NCBI GenBank assembly: GCA_020630635.1
Contig: JAHDBB010000003.1
Location: 1-39,393 of the forward strand
Direction of reading: 5' to 3'
Length of the DNA: 39,393 bases
Source of the DNA: Chitinophagales bacterium
GTDB lineage: Bacteria > Bacteroidota > Bacteroidia > Chitinophagales > UBA2359
The position numbers were made by a program, and so were the translations under genes. Positions within the stretch are counted from its first letter, which is position 1, and each line of letters begins with the position of its first letter. Under the pieces are notes generated by a model that saw only the letters and a list, made by a program, of their open reading frames with translations, was not told the DNA's origin and made no database searches. Below, one piece after another: positions 36,981 to 39,393 of this stretch.

Positions 36981-37098
36981 TAGACCTGATAGGAACGGTA
37001 TACGTGTACAAGGGAGGCATATCACATAAGGGCTATACGTATAAAGAGTGGATAGCAGGCGCATGCTTTACGACAAGGCACCTGACCTTTCTCTCCTA
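36981..37098 (-). repeat. Structured intergenic element, copy E (reverse), head-to-head with copy F
   Basis: TAGACCTGATAGGAACGGTATA...GGATAGCAGG...CTCTCCTA; stem TATACGT (36999-37005) / ACGTATA (37037-37043). Confidence 0.78.
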
Positions 37099-37151
37099 AG
37101 TAAAAAACCAATAACTAATAGATTTATTTACTTTTGAAGAATCTTTATTTT

Positions 37152-37264
37152 TAGGAGCGAGCGGTTATTACTCTTTCATCGTGACGGGTCTCCCCGCTAT
37201 CCACTATTATGACAAGCCTTGCCTTTTAGCTATCCTTTTGTCATAGCCGTTGCTATCGGGGCTA
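37152..37264 (+). repeat. Structured intergenic element, copy F (forward), head-to-head with copy E
   Basis: TAGGAGCGAGCGG...CCCCGCTATCCACTAT...GCTATCGGGGCTA; stem TATGACAA (37208-37215) / TTGTCATA (37238-37245), 8 bp perfect. Confidence 0.8.
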
Positions 37265-37300
37265 GCTGATTGAGAGCAATACTCCTTAGTGACATCATTT

Positions 37301-39061
37301 TTATTTTACTTTAAAACTCTGAATACTTCCACTATTTTGTAATGCCAATATAATTTTTTGTTCTCCTACCTTAATTAGTTGTATATCTTTTATATTGCCC
37401 TCCAATAAGAAATCCTGATTTTGAGTTTCAAAGAATTTGCCATTATCATCATTAATCAATATGTACCCTTTTGAAGCATCATATCTTACAGTTTCTGGTT
37501 CGGTCTCGTATATATTTCCAGCCCCTACAATATCTATCAATCCATCGTTATTAACATCTTCAAGTATAGAGGCTAAAGTAGGTCCGTACTGTACTACATT
37601 GGGTAATTCGGATTTTGAAAAGTCTCCATTACCTTTATTTAATAATAAGACTGACTTAAAATCTTTTGCTGTTAAATGAAGAGCACTTTCAATTTTTTCT
37701 GGTGTATATATAGCATTCAAGTCTGCTTCTGCAAAACTTGTAAAATCTTGAAATTTTGTATTAATAAACGGCATTTGTTCAGATGAACATTCTTTTCCTC
37801 TAACTGGTAGTAATCGGTTATCAGATTCACTTGCCAAAACAATATCAATAGAGCCAGAATTGTCAAAATCGGATGCATAAAGATGTAGTTCTTTGTCATC
37901 ATTTCCTTTAAATTTATTATTTTCTCCCAAATTTCCAATGAAGTAATCTGGGAGTCCATCATTATTTACATCTTTACACGCAATGCTATACCACCATCCT
38001 TTAGTAGCATATTTAGATAATTGTTGGGGAGTGAATCTATTTTCATTATTAATAAAAACCATTGGAGCCATCCATTTTCCCACTATTATTAAATCAAGAT
38101 CACTATCCATATCATAATCAGAGAATACAGCATCTGTTACCAATCCTAGTTCTTGTAAGTCAGGAGATTTTTGAGCTGTTATATCACGAAAAAAACCATT
38201 TGTATTTTCAAGCAGATAGGATTGGGGAGGAAGTGGATATTTTCCGGGAATTATTCTGCCACCAACAAAAATATCCCAATCCCCATCTTTATCAAAGTCT
38301 CCTGATGTAACCGCATACCCACTTGTGAACATTTGAGGAAGACGATTTAATGCTTTTTTAAAATTACCTTTACCATCATTAACATAAATTCTATCTTGTA
38401 ACATCTTGCTTCCTTCCTTGAATTCATTTCCTCCACTAACAACATATAAATCTAAATCGTTATCATTGTCTATATCTACAAATAAACAGCCTGTATCTTC
38501 AAAAGCTTTATCTTCATAAAAAGCTGTTTGATTGGTAGCCCAAAAAGTGTTATCCTCTTTTTGTATATATAAACTTGCCGTAAATCCTTTTGCACCTGTG
38601 ATAAAAATATCTTCTAGTCCATCATTATTGACATCTCCTATTGCTGATTGTGGTCCATATTTAGATTGTTTTTGGGGTAACAAAATTTCTTTTTTAAAAT
38701 CATCATATTCATTTTCCTTATGTGTATAATCAGGGAATAAATTGTTAGGATATTTTGAAATTATTTTGGTACTTGTCTTTGGCTTAGTAAGTTGTTTAAC
38801 GGCATCTTTAATATCAAGAGTAATCAATTGATTGGCTGCTATATTGTTGAGGGTTTGAGTTTTTCCATTGTACCAATTAATTTTTAATGAATCTATTTTA
38901 GAATTTGTACCTAATCCAATATTGACTTTAGGAGACATGGAAGATTGAAAACCACGATTGAGAAAATGTTGGTAAGTTTGTTTTATGTCTTTTGTAAAAA
39001 CTTCAATGATGCTACCTATTCCATTTTTATTATGAGTACCTCCGTTTATTTTGATGGACAC
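37301..39061 (-). pseudogene. ASPIC/UnbV plus FG-GAP/VCBS repeat protein, probably 5'-truncated by the adjacent IS
   Basis: Starts inside an UnbV domain (NNFVSIKINGGTHNKNGIGSIIEVFTK...IDSLKINWYNGKTQTLNNIAANQLITL), then FG-GAP repeats (DVNNDGLEDIFITG, DIDNDNDLDLYVVSGG, DFDKDGDWDIFVGG). The frame stays open upstream of the called GTG start into IS sequence. Confidence 0.7.
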
Positions 39062-39101
39062 AAAATTATTGGTACTATTAGACTTTATTAGGAAAAATTT
39101 A

Positions 39102-39393
39102 TTAGATTCCCGCGTGCGATGCTTGATAGTTCCTTTGTGAGCTTTTCACTCTCAAATTATGAAGCCCACAAGCCACCACCATTATGGAGTCTCTGAATTG
39201 GGTGGATCGGATACGGATAGTGTCCTTCAACATCCGAAGTCTTTTGACCCCACTATTGGCGTGTTCGACAACGACTCGTGTTCCACTCAACATTTTATTA
39301 TATAATTTTTGGGAAAAAGATAATTCTTGTCCTTTGGGTTTTTTGAAAGGAATTTCTATAGTGGGTTCCCCTGCTAATTCTAATCCCAAATAG
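39102..39393 (-). mobile_element. IS5-superfamily DDE (DDE_Tnp_4-like) transposase, C-terminal part, cut by the window edge
   Basis: YLGLELAGEPTIEIPFKKPKGQELSFSQKLYNKMLSGTRVVVEHANSGVKRLRMLKDTIRIRSTQFRDSIMVVACGLHNLRV; the called start is an internal TTG. Confidence 0.85.

Noticed and set aside
4765-37264. CRISPR array interpretation of the repeats
   Set aside because: Copies are dispersed, >100 nt, in both orientations, without regular direct repeat-spacer units or cas genes.
1-39393. tRNA, rRNA, prophage or defence system
   Set aside because: No cloverleaf, rRNA or recognisable phage/defence gene set was seen; the only mobile genes are the transposase fragment and repeats described.

Overview
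The window looks like Bacteroidota chromosome, probably Saprospiraceae-like: it has a T9SS C-terminal sorting signal, typical gene content and low GC. It carries ordinary housekeeping and metabolic genes: a GH36 alpha-galactosidase, CoA-transferase subunit A, pheS, 3-hydroxyacyl-CoA dehydrogenase, rarA and a GNAT acetyltransferase. One 25.6-kb gene encodes an 8531-aa secreted multidomain adhesin-like protein with nested internal duplications, a T9SS tail and a strong terminator. A small, very basic secreted protein lies directly upstream of it in the same orientation. The right end has a TlpA/thioredoxin-like lipoprotein, an ASPIC/UnbV plus FG-GAP gene probably truncated at its 5' end, and an IS5-like transposase fragment. 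The most unusual signal is intergenic. Six copies of a ~113-147 nt element share conserved arms (GTCyCyGCTATCC..TTAT / ATA.C...CTATCrGGkCTA) around a stem that differs in sequence but keeps its pairing in nearly every copy, with further compensatory changes in the arms. Two pairs sit head-to-head and one pair flanks pheS. Other palindromic units are nested in the variable loops of three copies. Separately, a 299-bp MITE-like element with perfect 17-bp TIRs and a 7-bp target duplication lies immediately after a stop codon. All calls come from reading the sequence and the ORF track; no database search was run.
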